From the NCBI GenBank assembly GCA_964343195.1, contig CAYFIR010000011.1, positions 42,419 through 106,418 on the forward strand: a stretch of 64,000 nucleotides of DNA, read 5' to 3'. This DNA is from CAYVAP01 sp964343195 (GTDB lineage Bacteria > Bacteroidota > Bacteroidia > J057). A program made the position numbers and the translations under genes. Positions 8,007 to 16,889 of the stretch are shown piece by piece. The notes beneath the pieces were generated by a model, which made no database searches, was not told where the DNA came from, and saw only the letters and a list, made by a program, of their open reading frames with translations. Within the stretch, counting starts at the first letter, position 1. Each line of letters starts with the position of its first letter.

Positions 8007-10788
8007 TAAGGTCCCGGGCATTGGCTCGCTGATAGGAGGGACGCTGCATTTGCTCCAGGGTAGCCCCACCTTTGGGGAGGGTGACAATGAAGGTAGTGCC
8101 GGCTCCCAGTTCACTCTCAAGGTCTATGGTTCCCTGATGAATCCTGACGATGCGCCAGGTAATGCTAAGCCCAAGTCCGCTCCCCTGCTGCAGTTTCCCT
8201 TTATAGTCGTTGAACTGAGTGAACTTGTCAAAAATATAAGGCTGTACCTGTGGATCTATTCCAGGGCCATTATCCCTTACGCTCAACTGTACCCGGTCCG
8301 ATTCCATATGTACCTGTACATGGACTTGTCCATTTTTCTCTGGGCAAAACTTGATGGCATTGCTCATCAGGTTTACTACCACCTGGGTAAGGCGATCCCA
8401 GTCTCCTTTGATCAGGGACTTGTGATTCGGATAGGCCTCTTCAAGCATTATCCCTTTTTGCACACACAGCTGCTTCATGCCTTTTACAGCCCGGCTCACC
8501 AGGTCATTGAAGTCGAGTTCGACAATGTTCCATTCTGCATGCCCTGATTCCATCTTTTCCAGGTCCAGGACCTGGTTGATCAGCCGTGAGATCCGTTCGG
8601 TCTCCTTGATAATGATGCCAAGAAATTCCTGACGCTTTGCCGGGGCGATATCCTGTGTGTCATGGAGAATATTGCTCAGGGCCCGGATGGAAGTAATCGG
8701 AGTGCGCAGCTCGTGGGTAACCGTCGCAATAAAATCGTCCTTTAGCCGGTCCATTTCCCTTAGCCTGTCATTTGCTGCCTTCAGCTTTTTAGACGCTCGT
8801 TCCAGTTCTCGCGATTTTTTTTCCAGTTCCCGAGAGTACTGCACCAGGTGCTGGGTTTCATCCAACACCTCCATCATGTCCTGACGGGTGAGTGGTTCTT
8901 CCTTTACGATGGAGGAAATCAATAACCGCGATGAGGCAGATCCAATAGCACCTGCCAGCAGACGTTCGCTGTAGTTGACAAGGTCACTACTGGCTTCTTT
9001 GGTATTCTCCAACTGGACCTTGTTTCTCCGCGAATAGGCCGCCAGTAATTCCTGGGTTCTGTTGACTCCCAGGAAGCGGTTTAGGAGTAGCTTGAGATCT
9101 TTCAGGTAGGCTTTTCCCCGCCACAACTTTCCCTGTTGACTCTGGTTTAGTCGGTAGATATTGACAAAGAGGTTTGCCTGGACCTCTTCAATACTTGATT
9201 GGCGGGTATAGACCGATAGGGTGAAGTACAGACCAGCATTGAGGAATAAGGACCAGAAAGCAGAATGGGAAATCTGGTCAAAACCTTCCAGTCCCAAAAG
9301 AGCATATGGACGCAAAATCGATATGCCCCAGGGACCATCTGTCAATATTTCCATGGGAAAATGCCCGGCCTGAATAAGCGAAGGAAAGGGTAGGGTATAG
9401 GCCCAGACCAGGAATCCCGCTATAAGGCCTACAGTTGCCCCCAGTCGGTTGCCTTCTTTCCAGTAAATGCCTCCCAGCAGGGCTGGGGCAAACTGAGCTA
9501 CCGCAGTGAATGAAACCAGGCCAATTGAAACCAAAGGTTCATCCTGCCCCAGGGAAGCGAAATAAACATAGGCCAGCAACAGAATAACCAGTATCACCAG
9601 CCGTCTGATGCTACGCAATCGGCCTGACAGGTCATGCACGTAGTTTTCCGGAGCCAATGGAGACCTCAGAAGTAGCGGCACTACGATGCTGTTGGACGCC
9701 ATGATACTCAGCGCGATCGTAGCCACAATGACCATGGAGGTGGACGCCGAAAGTCCCCCGATAAATATCACCATGGCCAGCAGGTTCTGGCCTTCTGACA
9801 ATGGCAGGCTGAGAACAAAGGAGTCCGGGGCTACGTCCATCCCGGAAAATTTGATTAACCCGCCCGCGGCGATGGGCACCACAAAGAGGTTGATCAGGAA
9901 AAGGTATAGGGGAAAGAGCCAGATAGCGCGGTCTACGTGACGGGGATCTGTATTTTCCACTACGGAGATATGAAACTGCCTGGGCAACAGCAGAATGGCC
10001 ATCATGGAAATGAGCAGAAGCCAGAGCCAGGACCACGGATTCATGGTAGACTCAGCTGTAAGGCCCAGCACTTCCTGTACTCGGGGAAACTCATTGGCAG
10101 CGGCCATCAAATCCCCCGGGCCCTTGAATACCCAAAAAACCACAAATAATCCGGCTGCCAGGAAAGCCAGTAGCTTGATGATGGACTCAAATACGACGGC
10201 GGCCACCAACCCTTCGTGTCGTTCGCTTGCCTCCAGATGCCTGGTCCCAAATAATATGGTGAAAAGTCCCAGAATGAGGGCGGTGTAGAAGGCCGTATCC
10301 TTATAGAATACTTCTCCCCCAAGAACAGCTCCCAGGCTGGGATCATGCTGTGTCACGAGGTCAAAACTAAACGAGATTGCCTTTAGCTGAAGGGCAATAT
10401 AGGGGATGATGGAGAAAATAGCGATGAGGGTGACGAGCCCCCCCAGAAAAGCCCCTTTTCCATATCTCGCGGAGATAAAGTCTGCGATGGAGTTGATGCG
10501 TTGGGACTGGCTGATGACGATGATTTTTTTGAGCACCTTCATCCATAGAGGAGCCATCAGGGTAGGCCCCAGGAAAACCCCCAGGAATTGTCCCCCGCCG
10601 GTAGCGGCTCGTCCTACGCTGCCATAAAAGGTCCAGGCCGTACAATAGATGGCCATGGAGAGCGCATACACGTAAGGATTTTTGACCCAGGACTTGCCTT
10701 TTTTGCCTGATCGTTCACTCAGGTAGGCGATGGCAAACAGAAGCCCCAGGTAAGCAAGGGTGCTGAAAAGGACAATCCAGGCACTCAT
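8002..10788 (-). CDS. SLC5 (sodium:solute symporter)-STAC-histidine kinase fusion, CbrA/CrbS type
   Basis: 928 aa. Residues ~1-530 form a PutP-like Na+/solute symporter with about 13 membrane helices (YALSMAIYCTAWTFYGSVGRA; FIGGLSASTSMVIVATIALS). Residues ~560-640 match the STAC linker (GVNRTQELLAAY, ASSDLVNYSERLLAGAIG). A coiled coil follows, then HisKA with phospho-His H692 (VTHELRTPITS) and an HATPase domain with N box near N806 (VVVNLMSNAIKF), DNGPGID and GSGLGLS. This is the architecture of CbrA/CrbS sensors, which couple a transporter to signalling for carbon or acetate use. A small membrane protein gene is 6 bp upstream and a CheY-like regulator lies downstream. The ligand is unknown. 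Confidence 0.93.
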   Translation of the reverse strand: MSAWIVLFSTLAYLGLLFAIAYLSERSGKKGKSWVKNPYVYALSMAIYCTAWTFYGSVGRAATGGGQFLGVFLGPTLMAPLWMKVLKKIIVISQSQRINSIADFISARYGKGAFLGGLVTLIAIFSIIPYIALQLKAISFSFDLVTQHDPSLGAVLGGEVFYKDTAFYTALILGLFTILFGTRHLEASERHEGLVAAVVFESIIKLLAFLAAGLFVVFWVFKGPGDLMAAANEFPRVQEVLGLTAESTMNPWSWLWLLLISMMAILLLPRQFHISVVENTDPRHVDRAIWLFPLYLFLINLFVVPIAAGGLIKFSGMDVAPDSFVLSLPLSEGQNLLAMVIFIGGLSASTSMVIVATIALSIMASNSIVVPLLLRSPLAPENYVHDLSGRLRSIRRLVILVILLLAYVYFASLGQDEPLVSIGLVSFTAVAQFAPALLGGIYWKEGNRLGATVGLIAGFLVWAYTLPFPSLIQAGHFPMEILTDGPWGISILRPYALLGLEGFDQISHSAFWSLFLNAGLYFTLSVYTRQSSIEEVQANLFVNIYRLNQSQQGKLWRGKAYLKDLKLLLNRFLGVNRTQELLAAYSRRNKVQLENTKEASSDLVNYSERLLAGAIGSASSRLLISSIVKEEPLTRQDMMEVLDETQHLVQYSRELEKKSRELERASKKLKAANDRLREMDRLKDDFIATVTHELRTPITSIRALSNILHDTQDIAPAKRQEFLGIIIKETERISRLINQVLDLEKMESGHAEWNIVELDFNDLVSRAVKGMKQLCVQKGIMLEEAYPNHKSLIKGDWDRLTQVVVNLMSNAIKFCPEKNGQVHVQVHMESDRVQLSVRDNGPGIDPQVQPYIFDKFTQFNDYKGKLQQGSGLGLSITWRIVRIHQGTIDLESELGAGTTFIVTLPKGGATLEQMQRPSYQRANARDLS

Positions 10789-10794
10789 GGGGCA

Positions 10795-11004
10795 TTAGGG
10801 TTTTGAGTTGCGTCCAGGGCGCTCCACATGCCAGGCAAGGAGCAGAATCATGATCAGCCATAGGGCAAAAAGAGAAAAGTAGAGCCTGGGAAAGCCCAGG
10901 ATCGTTCCCTCTCCTGTGTACACCGTTATCAGCGGGTAGTTAAACAGGACGAAGAAGAGGGCAAACACCGCTACAATTCTTTTCCACCTTTCTGCATTCC
11001 ACAT
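10795..11004 (-). CDS. Small membrane protein upstream of the symporter-kinase
   Basis: About 69 aa if begun at the ATG at 11004 (MWNAERWKRIVAVFALFF). A longer frame reaches 11124, but the added 40 residues look non-coding in character. Two membrane helices (IVAVFALFFVLFNYPLI and LYFSLFALWLIMILLLAW) with a positively charged N-terminus and C-terminus predict both ends inside. Small two-helix proteins commonly precede SLC5 transporters and SLC5-kinases and may be assembly or regulatory subunits. It ends 6 bp before the kinase start, so the two are almost surely one operon. No named family is assigned with certainty. Confidence 0.65.
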   Translation of the reverse strand: MWNAERWKRIVAVFALFFVLFNYPLITVYTGEGTILGFPRLYFSLFALWLIMILLLAWHVERPGRNSKP

Positions 11005-11144
11005 AGGAAAGGAAATATAGACAAGGATCCAGTTTTTTTCAAAGGACCGATGAATTCGAGCAAGGCAATCGCCCATCACGAGGTCTGACCCTTCCAGGGT
11101 CATGAGGTATTTAGCTACCTGCATTGCCCTGTTCCGAACGCTGT

Positions 11145-11765
11145 TTATTGCAGTGCCCAGGTAGTGCCGTCTTCTTCCTCAAACCCTACAATGCCCTCCC
11201 CTGGCTTAAAGTAATATGCCACTACGCTATTGGGATCAAGGTCTCCGGAGTCATCCTCGCATGAATACACTCCCGAAAAACTTTCGCCTGCCAGCGTGAT
11301 GCTCTGAGTGGGTAGTTCATCGGGGACCTGGTACCATTCGCAGGTAAGAGAATTGTTGTAGGTAATGGTCAGGTAGTCATCATATGCAGTGCGGTTTTCA
11401 TTGACACTGGCATTGATAAAGTCTTTTCGTGCAGTAAGTGCAAAAGCATGGAGGCTATTCTCGGAAGTAAGCGCAGTATAGACCCAACCTGCCTGATAGC
11501 TATTGCAACATACGCCACAATTTTCCTCTGAGTCGCAGTTTTCCAATAGCTCCTCAACGCCCTCTTGCAGGAAGGACCAGGTCATCACGAGGGTTTCTCC
11601 TGATTCGTTTTTGAATATGATATTCTCCCCATTCGCAAAACTGAGCCAGTCACGGGTGCCTTGCTGGATGGGGTAGTCTCCCAGGTTGGGCTTTTCGCAA
11701 GGGGCACAACAACTGCCAATAAGCAGGGCCATAGCAATCAGGGTCAACAGTGAAATACGAGGCAT
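11145..11765 (-). CDS. Cysteine-rich lipoprotein, unknown function
   Basis: 206 aa from the ATG at 11765; a longer frame to 11858 exists, but only the 11765 start puts a signal peptide at the N-terminus (ISLLTLIAMALLIGSC). The lipobox Cys is followed by CAPCEKP. The mature part has a cluster ENCDSEENCGVCCNSY that could form disulfides or bind metal, and a later pair of Cys (SLTCEWY, YSCEDDSGD). The fold looks like a beta-rich single domain. I do not recognise a family. It lies upstream of the symporter-kinase operon on the same strand, divergent from the ArsR-type gene. Confidence 0.7.
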   Translation of the reverse strand: MPRISLLTLIAMALLIGSCCAPCEKPNLGDYPIQQGTRDWLSFANGENIIFKNESGETLVMTWSFLQEGVEELLENCDSEENCGVCCNSYQAGWVYTALTSENSLHAFALTARKDFINASVNENRTAYDDYLTITYNNSLTCEWYQVPDELPTQSITLAGESFSGVYSCEDDSGDLDPNSVVAYYFKPGEGIVGFEEEDGTTWALQ

Positions 11766-11863
11766 ATGAATTGGATTTTTGAGATCAGACGCAAAAATAA
11801 CACAAGCTTCAGATAGATTTGAAAATTCCCATTTATCCTTTACTTTTGGGTAATCCACGGATG

Positions 11864-11875
11864 TAGATATATCTA
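11864..11875. promoter_or_regulatory. Palindrome TAGATATATCTA, candidate ArsR-type operator
   Basis: A perfect 12-bp palindrome sits between the divergent lipoprotein and ArsR-family genes, 9-40 bp from the possible regulator starts. ArsR/SmtB-type dimers bind AT-rich imperfect palindromes in such positions, so autoregulation is plausible. Confidence 0.45.
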
Positions 11876-11914
11876 TACTTTATAGTGAAGAGTCGATTCC
11901 AAGATGAGTTTTTG

Positions 11915-12175
11915 ATGACCTCTACCGAGGTATTAAGGGCAATAGCTCACCCTATCCGCATAGCCATTGTGGACCTGCTCAAGGCCCGAAAAAAACTTTC
12001 CGTGACTGAGATTCACGAGGAGCTGGAAATAGAACAGGCCATCGCATCCCACCACCTTCGGATCCTCAAGGATAAAAATGTCCTTATTTCCCAGCGTGAA
12101 GGGAAGAACACCTTTTACGCTCTGCGATCAGCCGATTACAGCAAGATCATCTCTTCCCTTGAGAAGTTGATCTGA
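11915..12175 (+). CDS. ArsR-family winged-helix transcription regulator
   Basis: 86 aa from the ATG at 11915; a GTG at 11885 would add 10 residues. The helix-turn-helix runs LSVTEIHEELEIEQAIASHHLRILKDKNVL, with the wing SQREGKNTFYAL, both classic ArsR features. The CxC metal site (ELCVCDL in ArsR/SmtB) is absent (it reads IHEEL), so it is probably not an arsenic or zinc sensor of the classical type. It may sense another signal or respond through protein partners. A palindrome sits just upstream. No efflux or detoxification gene is adjacent, so its targets besides itself are unclear. Confidence 0.85.
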   Translation: MTSTEVLRAIAHPIRIAIVDLLKARKKLSVTEIHEELEIEQAIASHHLRILKDKNVLISQREGKNTFYALRSADYSKIISSLEKLI

Positions 12176-12189
12176 GGAAGATGATTGGG

Positions 12190-12335
12190 CCTTTGAAAGC
12201 TATGAAGGGCATGGAGTATAAGGGGAAATACAGGATTTGATGCTACTTGCATCCTCCATGTCTTAACATTCCAGCCTTTGACATTTGCCCCCACTCCGCA
12301 TACCTTCATACCCCATACCTTTAATCCCTCTCCTA
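12190..12335. repeat. Imperfect inverted repeat region before coaBC
   Basis: Words such as GCTATGAAGGGCATGGAGTATAAGG (split here as GCTATGAAGGGC and ATGGAGTATAAGG) face CATACCTTCATACCCC and ATACCTTT in inverse orientation. The region resembles the palindromic intergenic repeats at 16802, 24768 and 54741 in base make-up, but the match is loose. Confidence 0.4.
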
Positions 12336-13538
12336 GTGTCCCTCTCCGGAAAAAAAATTATCCTCGGTGTCACCGGGGGCATCGCAGCCTACAAGTCAGT
12401 TTATCTGCTAAGGCTTCTCAAAAAGGCTGGGGCTGAGGTGCGCGTGGTGATGACGCCTTCTACCAGCCATTTTGTGGGGGAATTGACTTTCTCGTCGCTG
12501 GCTGATGAAGCGGTTTTTTCTGATTTATGGGGAAAGTCCTGGTCAGCTCATGTCGAGTGGGGGCTTTGGGCAGATTTTCTGCTGGTAGCGCCCTGCACCG
12601 CCAACACCCTGGCCAAGATGGCCCACGGCCTCTGTGACAATGCGCTAACGGCTGTTTACCTCTCGGCCAAGTGTCCCGTCATGGTAGCACCCGCCATGGA
12701 CCTCGACATGTACCAGCATGCCCGCACCCAGGCCAATCTCGAGACACTGCGCTCCGATGGAGTTCATGTGCTACCCAGTGCCGAAGGATTTCTGGCCTCA
12801 GGTCTGCAAGGTCCAGGTCGCATGCTGGAGCCGGAAGAAATTGTAGCGCATCTGGAGCAGGTCTTATCCCCTCAGCCGCAATTGCTCAGAGGCAAAAAGC
12901 TCTTGCTGACCGCAGGCCCGACCCAGGAGGCGCTGGACCCCGTCCGCTACCTGACCAATCATTCTACTGGAAAAATGGGCTATGCCCTCGCTGAGGTTGC
13001 TGCCGCTATGGGGGCCCAGGTAACCCTGGTTTCTGGCCCTACGCAGCTTCCCAGTCCGCCGCAGGTAGAGACCATCCGTGTCCGTGCGACGCAGCAGATG
13101 TACGAGGCCGTCATGGCTCGCGCTGATGAGCAGGACATCCTGATCATGGCCGCTGCCGTGTCGGACTACACTCCTGTGGAGGTTTCGGATGAAAAGATCA
13201 AGAAGAAACCGGGAGAAGGCGATGAGATGCTGCTCCGGCTCAAGCGCACCCAGGACATCCTGGCCTCAGTGGGTAAACAGAAGCGCCCAGATCAGACCCT
13301 GATTGGCTTTGCCCTCGAAACGGAAAACGAGGAAGCCAACGCCCGAGGCAAACTCGAACGCAAAAACCTCGACGGCATCGTCCTGAACTCGCTGCGCACC
13401 CCTGGCGCGGGCTTCGCCCACGACACCAATCAGGTAACCTTCATTCCCCGCAACGGCGAGGCAAAGGCTTTTCCGCTCAAGAGCAAGATGGAAGTGGCGC
13501 GGGATATTTTGGGGGAGGTTGTAGGGTTGGGGACATAA
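12336..13538 (+). CDS. coaBC: CoaBC: phosphopantothenoylcysteine decarboxylase / phosphopantothenate-cysteine ligase
   Basis: 400 aa from the GTG at 12336, which gives MSLSGKKIILGVTGGIAAYKS as in the family; an earlier TTG start at 12285 would add an unlikely Pro-rich lead. The N-terminal CoaC half has GVTGGIAAYK, the TSHFV His, LVAPCTANTLAKMAHG and APAMDLDMY (the usual PXMN box reads PAMD, as I recall for Bacteroidota). The CoaB half has LTAGPTQEALDPVRYLTNHSTGKMG, IMAAAVSDYTP and KIKKK. It makes 4'-phosphopantetheine from phosphopantothenate, Cys and CTP in coenzyme A synthesis. Its stop is 1 bp from the end of the convergent methyltransferase gene. Confidence 0.95.
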   Translation: MSLSGKKIILGVTGGIAAYKSVYLLRLLKKAGAEVRVVMTPSTSHFVGELTFSSLADEAVFSDLWGKSWSAHVEWGLWADFLLVAPCTANTLAKMAHGLCDNALTAVYLSAKCPVMVAPAMDLDMYQHARTQANLETLRSDGVHVLPSAEGFLASGLQGPGRMLEPEEIVAHLEQVLSPQPQLLRGKKLLLTAGPTQEALDPVRYLTNHSTGKMGYALAEVAAAMGAQVTLVSGPTQLPSPPQVETIRVRATQQMYEAVMARADEQDILIMAAAVSDYTPVEVSDEKIKKKPGEGDEMLLRLKRTQDILASVGKQKRPDQTLIGFALETENEEANARGKLERKNLDGIVLNSLRTPGAGFAHDTNQVTFIPRNGEAKAFPLKSKMEVARDILGEVVGLGT

Positions 13539-13539
13539 G

Positions 13540-14118
13540 TTATTTCAAAGGTTGCTTTTCCCACGCAACCAACTCATACTGCGTCTCAGACCGATGGCTG
13601 GAGCTTTTGTCCTCGAAAACGTAGGTCAGCTCTTCCTGGTGAATCAACTTCAGGTCGGGAGATGTGGCAGTAATGGATTGGAGAATATGAAGCTTTTCCC
13701 CCGTCTTTTGGATGCAAATGACGACCTGTGCGCCCGGCTTCATAGACGACATAATCTGCTTCAGCAACTGCGTCTCCTGCTCCCTCTCTTTCTTCTCAAA
13801 GTGAAACATGCTGTCGAGCAGGATGAAGTCATACTCGTCGTATCCATAGAATTCATAGAGATCCTCAACCTGCACAACAAGCGATAGTCCTTCCCGTTTG
13901 GCGACTGCATTCAACTGCTGAATTCCCACCTTTGAGTGGTCGATGCCTGTTACCTCAAAGCCCATCCTCGCCAGAGCTATGGCGTCCCGTCCTTGGCCGC
14001 AGCCGATGTCCAGCAACTTGCCTTTTTTCCGGATTCCCGCAAAATAGCGGATCAGCTCCGGATAGGGCTCCCCAAAGAGGTTCTCCGTCTGGTAGTAGTG
14101 GTCGTATTCGATGGGCAT
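13540..14118 (-). CDS. Class I SAM-dependent methyltransferase
   Basis: 192 aa, soluble. The SAM-binding motif I is LLDIGCGQGRDAIALARMG, followed by FEVTGIDHS (motif II acid). A post-motif block YDFILLDSMFHF and LKQIMSSMKPGAQVVICI complete the Rossmann core. The set resembles TehB/UbiE-like small-molecule methyltransferases; the substrate is not evident. It ends 1 bp from coaBC in tail-to-tail orientation and has ~400 bp of gene-free DNA upstream. Confidence 0.85.
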   Translation of the reverse strand: MPIEYDHYYQTENLFGEPYPELIRYFAGIRKKGKLLDIGCGQGRDAIALARMGFEVTGIDHSKVGIQQLNAVAKREGLSLVVQVEDLYEFYGYDEYDFILLDSMFHFEKKEREQETQLLKQIMSSMKPGAQVVICIQKTGEKLHILQSITATSPDLKLIHQEELTYVFEDKSSSHRSETQYELVAWEKQPLK

Positions 14119-14521
14119 GGGATAAGGTATTAGACATGGGGAAATTAGCGAAGATGGGTAGCTAATATACCAGGTCTTTCACAAACAACTATTTAGAAAG
14201 CTTCCAATTTTCAAAACGGTTAACTTGAGATTAAGAAGTTGAACAGAATTATACTAGGTATGAGTATATGGGGATATGAAGGCAAATCGCTGTTTAAGGA
14301 TTTTAGACCCTTCGGCTGCGCTCAGGGCAGTGCCTTCATTTCCTCCATACCTCTCATTTACAGTTATCTTTGGACTCCTACTTACGGCCAATAGGCTTGT
14401 CCTACCTCGCTATGGTTGAGGGAAAAATCGCTCACCGTTCTACAATGGCCTGACCGCTCTACGGTAATACGCTAAACTACGAACTACGAACTACGAATCA
14501 CGAATTACTTTTCTCCCCCCA
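14119..14521. other. 403-bp gene-free region before the GMC operon
   Basis: No gene seen. It contains a short-period repeat of ACTACGA words (about 14474-14505) that ends 20 nt before the next start, a CCCTTCGGCTGCGCTCAGGG imperfect palindrome near 14310, and the divergent upstream regions of the two flanking genes. No clear TAnnTTTG promoter. Confidence 0.5.
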
Positions 14522-15079
14522 ATGAAACGACGCACTGCTATTCAATCCATCGGGCTGGTAACGACCCACGCGCTGTTCCCGTCCATCCTGACCAGTTTCC
14601 TGGCAGGCTGTGCCAATGGCTCCAAGGCGACTCCCGACCCTGAGCCAACCTTTTTTACAGAGCAGGAGATGGAATCCCTGAAGGAAGTCATCGACCTCAT
14701 TTTGCCCGAAACGAACACCCGGTCCGCCTCTGCGGTGGGAACGCATCGTTTTATGGACGAGGTCTTTGTCAAGTGCCTGCCGCTTGAACAGCAGAAAATG
14801 ATCAGTGAGGGCTTTACTGCCTTTCTACCGAAGTTTCAATCCACTGAAAACAAACTGGATCTCCTGACCCAAATCGACCAGCAGGCCTTTTCTGGCAATG
14901 AGGCCCACTCCTGGTTCATCCCGGTCAAGCAGTACGCCATGATTGGCTTTTTTACTTCGCAGGAAGGAACCACCAAAGCCAGCAACTATGTGCCCGTCCC
15001 CGGAGACTATCAGGGCGACATTCCCGCCGATGAAAACACCCTCAACTACGGCCTTACTTCTCAACACTACTACATCTGA
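14522..15079 (+). CDS. Gluconate 2-dehydrogenase subunit 3 family protein
   Basis: 185 aa. The N-terminus MKRRTAIQSIGLV...FLAGC combines a twin-Arg-like start with a lipobox-like Cys. The body FFTEQEMESLKEVIDLILPETNTRSASAVGTHRFMDEVF is the conserved opening of the subunit-3 family, a small helical partner that helps export and mature GMC dehydrogenases. It lies 3 bp upstream of the GMC gene, so the two form an operon and a heterodimer is very likely. No cytochrome subunit follows. Confidence 0.85.
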   Translation: MKRRTAIQSIGLVTTHALFPSILTSFLAGCANGSKATPDPEPTFFTEQEMESLKEVIDLILPETNTRSASAVGTHRFMDEVFVKCLPLEQQKMISEGFTAFLPKFQSTENKLDLLTQIDQQAFSGNEAHSWFIPVKQYAMIGFFTSQEGTTKASNYVPVPGDYQGDIPADENTLNYGLTSQHYYI

Positions 15080-15082
15080 CCC

Positions 15083-16789
15083 ATGCCTGGATTCAACATA
15101 CTCGGAAAAGGAAGCTCCGGCAACACCTACGACGCCATTGTCGTCGGCTCTGGTCTGACCGGAGGACTAGCCGCCAGGGAACTAACCGAAGCCGGCCTGA
15201 AAGTGTTGGTACTGGAGCGGGGCCGCATGGTAGAGCACATCAAGGATTACCCCACTGAAAACACCGATCCCTGGGACGTGCCGCTGCGCAATCTGGTTAC
15301 GGAAGAGGAGAAAAAGGACTACGAAATCCAGCAATCGCTTTACCTCTTCGGACAGGACATGAAGCATTTCCTCGTCAAGGACAGCGAACATCCCTATGAG
15401 CAGGTCAAGCCTTTCAACTGGTACCGGGGCTATCAGATGGGGGGACGATCGCTGCTTTGGGCCAAGCATTGCTTCCGGCTGAGTGATTATGACTTCGAGG
15501 CGAATCAGAAAGAAGGCATCGGCATCGACTGGCCCATTCGCTATGCGGACATCGCGCCCTGGTACGACTACGTCGAGGGATATATGGGCATCAGCGGCAA
15601 CCGCGATGGCATCCCCCAATTACCCGACGGGAACTTCCTGCCGCCTTTTGAGATGAATGTGTTTGAAAAGCACCTGAAGAAGCGCATCAAGGAGGCTTTT
15701 GCCGAGCGAGACCTCATCATCGGTCGCATGGCCATCCTGACGCAGGACCACAATGGCCGTGGCAAGTGCCGCAACCGCAATCTGTGCTACCGGGGCTGTG
15801 TATTTGGTGCGCCCTATTCCAGCAATGCTGCTTCGCTGCCCGATGCAGCGAAAACCGGAAACCTGACCATGAGGCCATTCTCCATCGTCGAGCGACTGAT
15901 TTATGACAGGGAAACCAATCGCATCAAAGGGGTCAGCGTGATTGATACCGAGACGGGTGAGCAGGTAGAATTCTTTTCCAGAGTGGTTTTTCTGAATGCT
16001 TCCACCTTTGGCAGTACGCAGATTCTGATGCAGTCCGCTACCCCGGAATTTCCTGACGGGCTCGCGAATAGCAGCGGCGCATTGGGGCATTATCTGATGG
16101 ATCACCACGCCTATATTGGAGCTACAGGGGAGTACAGCGGATTTCAGGATTCATTTTACTACGGACAGCGTCCGGCCAGTGTCTATATTCCTCGCTTTCG
16201 CAACATCGAGCGAAACGATCAGGAGTACATCCGGGGTTTTTCATTCGAAAACTACACCAGCCGAAGCAACTGGACGCGGGGTTTTTATGGACCGGGAATC
16301 GGCGGAGAATGGAAGGAAGGCCTCACCAGGCCCGGGAATTGGACCGCTTACTTCGAAGCCTATGGGGAGACGTTGCCAGAATACCACAATCAACTCTCCT
16401 TAAGTCAGGACAAAAAGGACAAGTGGGGACTGCCGATCCTGAAGGTTGACATGGCCTACGGCGAAAACGAGCACAGGATGCGTAAGGACATGCAGCAGAC
16501 CGCGATCGAGATGCTGAAAGCGGCAGGTCTTGAGGGGGTGAATGGCTTTGGTGGAGACCCCGTTCCGGGTTCGGTGATCCACGAAATGGGCACCGCCCGG
16601 ATGGGCCGCGATCCAAAGACCTCCGTCCTCAACCAGTGGAATCAGGCCCATGACATCGACAATCTGTTCGTTACCGACGGTTCCTTCATGGTGTCTTCCC
16701 CTCCGCAGAATCCATCCCTGACCTACATGGCCATGACGGCCCGTGCCTGCGACTACGCCGTGAAGGAAATGAAGCAGGGGAGGATTTAA
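15083..16789 (+). CDS. GMC oxidoreductase (gluconate/fructose dehydrogenase-like large subunit)
   Basis: 568 aa with no signal peptide of its own, in keeping with export together with its twin-Arg partner. The FAD motif is IVVGSGLTGGLAARELTEAG (residues ~20-38). A Cys-rich segment C229-C235-C239 (KCRNRNLCYRGC) is in the place where related dehydrogenases carry an iron-sulfur cluster near FAD. The C-terminus has VIHEMGTARMG (catalytic His region) and NLFVTDGSFMVSSPPQNPSLT. It should oxidise a sugar or sugar acid in the periplasm and pass electrons to quinone or a cytochrome. The substrate is not shown by the sequence. An inverted-repeat element follows the stop. Confidence 0.88.
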   Translation: MPGFNILGKGSSGNTYDAIVVGSGLTGGLAARELTEAGLKVLVLERGRMVEHIKDYPTENTDPWDVPLRNLVTEEEKKDYEIQQSLYLFGQDMKHFLVKDSEHPYEQVKPFNWYRGYQMGGRSLLWAKHCFRLSDYDFEANQKEGIGIDWPIRYADIAPWYDYVEGYMGISGNRDGIPQLPDGNFLPPFEMNVFEKHLKKRIKEAFAERDLIIGRMAILTQDHNGRGKCRNRNLCYRGCVFGAPYSSNAASLPDAAKTGNLTMRPFSIVERLIYDRETNRIKGVSVIDTETGEQVEFFSRVVFLNASTFGSTQILMQSATPEFPDGLANSSGALGHYLMDHHAYIGATGEYSGFQDSFYYGQRPASVYIPRFRNIERNDQEYIRGFSFENYTSRSNWTRGFYGPGIGGEWKEGLTRPGNWTAYFEAYGETLPEYHNQLSLSQDKKDKWGLPILKVDMAYGENEHRMRKDMQQTAIEMLKAAGLEGVNGFGGDPVPGSVIHEMGTARMGRDPKTSVLNQWNQAHDIDNLFVTDGSFMVSSPPQNPSLTYMAMTARACDYAVKEMKQGRI

Positions 16790-16801
16790 AGTTGTGATGG
16801 T

Positions 16802-16889
16802 GAGGGCAGTAAGGTGTATAGGGGAAATATGGGCACTCTGGTTATCCGTTTCAACCCTATACACCTCTTATCCAGCCCTACTGCCTCAA
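16802..16889. repeat. Palindromic intergenic repeat, copy A (between convergent genes)
   Basis: Perfect 12-bp arms AGGTGTATAGGG (16812-16823) and CCCTATACACCT (16855-16866) enclose a spacer with GGAAATATGGGCAC and CTGGTTAT. Outer arms GAGGGCAGTA / TACTGCCTC extend it. It lies between two gene ends and could act as a two-way terminator. The spacer is shared with copy C at 54741-54804. Confidence 0.8.

Noticed and set aside
11885..12175. Arsenic- or metal-responsive ArsR
   Set aside because: The CxC motif of metal-sensing members is absent and no arsenic or efflux gene is adjacent.
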